Below are positions 5,955-6,742 of a DNA stretch of 6,742 nucleotides, in pieces (the first letter of the stretch is position 1; each line of letters begins with the position of its first letter). Below the pieces are notes generated by a model, which had not been told where the DNA came from, did not search any database, and saw nothing but the letters and a program-made list of their open reading frames with translations. Location of the stretch: contig JASLCF010000051.1 of the NCBI GenBank assembly GCA_030146155.1, positions 1 to 6,742 on the forward strand. Reading direction: 5' to 3'. The stretch is from Savagea sp. Lineage in GTDB: Bacteria > Bacillota > Bacilli > Bacillales_A > Planococcaceae. A program made the position numbers and the translations under genes.

Positions 5955-6509
5955 TTGAAAATGTTAACCACACAGCTGACAGGCCACTTCACACAAGTGA
6001 GTGAATCCGCAGCTTATGACATAGAGGAAACTGCACGTTTATTAGCCCAAGTGTTACCAGGAGAAGGAACAGTTTATTTCGTAACAGTCGATGAATTAAC
6101 AGCAATCGAAGTCCAAGCTTTATCGAGCGATGAGCCTTTTCAATTTGCTAAACGTTTTGAATCGATTGATGAGGTCACTCATTTAGATCGTGTGTTATTA
6201 ATTGGAAAAGACCCCAATGATGAACGATTACTCACCATCGCTCGCCAACTGAATGAAGCATTCATTCCCTTCGCAGCGATTGCAAATGGCGAACGTTCAG
6301 CAGATAACCCGTTAGCTGACCTAGCCTACACGTATGTTTCCTTAAACGTTAAACGCGGCTTACTACCCAACGAAGCCTTTGAACGCGTCGTCCACCCTTA
6401 CCTATGGACTGCACTGTATTACTATGATTGGATTAAATTATTATTTGATGAAATCGCCCGCGAAGAAAACGAAGACGATTTCGAAATCCCCGCTTCCCCA
6501 TTTGCTTAA
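5955..6509 (+). CDS. ywjG: DUF2529 family protein, YwjG-like (function unknown)
   Basis: A 184-residue soluble protein that begins, from the TTG start, MKMLTTQLTGHFTQ. This matches the opening of B. subtilis YwjG as I remember it (MLKIFTTQLTG). There is no signal peptide or membrane segment. The central pattern of alternating strands and helices (VYFVTV 40-45, RVLLIG 79-84, PFAAIA 105-110) fits a Rossmann-like SIS-type fold. I recall a DUF2529 structure from Exiguobacterium described as a putative phosphoheptose isomerase, but I see no clear phosphosugar-binding motif, so no enzyme activity is claimed. VHPYLWTALYYYDWIKLLFDEI (146-167) is a conserved-looking C-terminal helix and is followed by an acidic tail. 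It is transcribed away from fba and has its own promoter and terminator. Alternative starts are ATG 5949 (186 residues) and ATG 5961 (182). Confidence 0.88.
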   Translation: MKMLTTQLTGHFTQVSESAAYDIEETARLLAQVLPGEGTVYFVTVDELTAIEVQALSSDEPFQFAKRFESIDEVTHLDRVLLIGKDPNDERLLTIARQLNEAFIPFAAIANGERSADNPLADLAYTYVSLNVKRGLLPNEAFERVVHPYLWTALYYYDWIKLLFDEIAREENEDDFEIPASPFA

Positions 6510-6528
6510 TCCTAACCCATTCAAATTT

Positions 6529-6572
6529 AAAACAGACTTCGACCTTGCTCACGCAAAGTAAGTCTGTTTTTT
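6529..6572 (+). terminator. Intrinsic terminator of ywjG
   Basis: AAAACAGACTT (6529-6539) pairs perfectly with AAGTCTGTTTT (6560-6570). A TTGC/GCAA stem (6545-6548/6553-6556) lies inside the loop. A run of six T (6567-6572) ends the structure. It lies 19 bases past the ywjG stop. The A-rich 5' side means it could also act on leftward transcripts. Confidence 0.88.
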
Positions 6573-6589
6573 CATTGGCTTTTTTCCAA

Positions 6590-6632
6590 AACACCAATCA
6601 AAACACACGCCAAACTCGTGAACTGATTGGCG
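6590..6632 (-). terminator. Possible terminator for a leftward gene beyond the window
   Basis: On the minus strand CGCCAA (6632-6627) pairs with TTGGCG (6613-6608) around a 13-base loop, followed by TGTGTTTTGATTGG. An alternative, overlapping pairing is CCAATCA (6594-6600) with TGATTGG (6624-6630). The T-rich flank suits transcripts arriving from the right. In B. subtilis that gene would be pyrG, but no pyrG sequence is seen here. Confidence 0.35.
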
Positions 6633-6742
6633 AGACAAGATTGAAAATAGTCTAGCTGAATAAAGTGGCCAGGAACATTTTAGGAAGAGATTAATCGAAT
6701 CGGATTAAGTGCTTGTATGTCTTACCCCACCAACTAACCAGT
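6633..6742. other. Unassigned sequence at the right edge
   Basis: I recognise no gene. The only open tails reaching the window edge are short minus-strand ones: 16 codons before a stop at 6693-6691, and 11 codons before a stop at 6707-6705. Neither resembles the C-terminus of CTP synthase (PyrG) as I remember it. It may be intergenic, or the last few codons of an unknown leftward gene. Confidence 0.4.

Noticed and set aside
6379..6561. Plus-strand open frame of 60 codons across the end of ywjG
   Set aside because: It overlaps ywjG in another frame and runs into the terminator stem.
6722..6736. 15 bases whose complement matches a conserved 16S rRNA segment (TAGTTGGTGGGGTAA)
   Set aside because: The flanking bases do not continue as 16S rRNA, so a chance match is more likely than an rRNA fragment.

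Overview
The window looks like chromosome from a low-GC Gram-positive bacterium of the order Bacillales. It carries the conserved block known from Bacillus subtilis: rho, glpX, murAB, tal (ywjH), fbaA, and the divergent gene ywjG. Two features suggest a non-sporulating relative, perhaps in the Planococcaceae/Caryophanaceae. First, spo0F, which sits between fbaA and ywjG in B. subtilis, is missing. Second, a GC-rich intergenic repeat is present whose layout resembles long-dyad repeats I remember from other Bacillales. The family-level assignment is inference.

Layout from left to right: bases 1-489 contain no gene. They hold two copies of a roughly 130-165 base structured repeat (the left copy is cut by the window edge) and a hairpin that probably terminates rho. 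Five minus-strand genes follow, transcribed right to left: fba (4846-5703), tal (4135-4776), murA (2858-4132), glpX (1863-2822) and rho (490-1776). Hairpins with U-rich 3' flanks lie after fba, after glpX and after rho. Tal and murA are separated by only 2 bases, and murA and glpX by 35, so these three probably share a transcript. Bases 5704-5954 are a divergent control region with a candidate fba promoter on one strand and a ywjG promoter on the other. The ywjG gene (DUF2529) runs on the plus strand to 6509 and ends in a strong intrinsic terminator. The last ~110 bases hold no recognisable gene.

Metabolically the block centres on fructose-1,6-bisphosphate and fructose-6-phosphate. Fba makes or splits the bisphosphate, GlpX dephosphorylates it in gluconeogenesis, and transaldolase uses fructose-6-phosphate. 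MurA consumes UDP-GlcNAc (derived from fructose-6-phosphate) and phosphoenolpyruvate for the first step of peptidoglycan synthesis. Rho, at the end, is the transcription termination helicase.

I see no new multi-gene system here. The genes are ordinary and intact. The points worth a second look are the repeat pair, the terminator built across the edge of one repeat, the spo0F-free divergent region with a nearly leaderless ywjG promoter, and start sites of tal, fba and ywjG that differ from the longest open frames.
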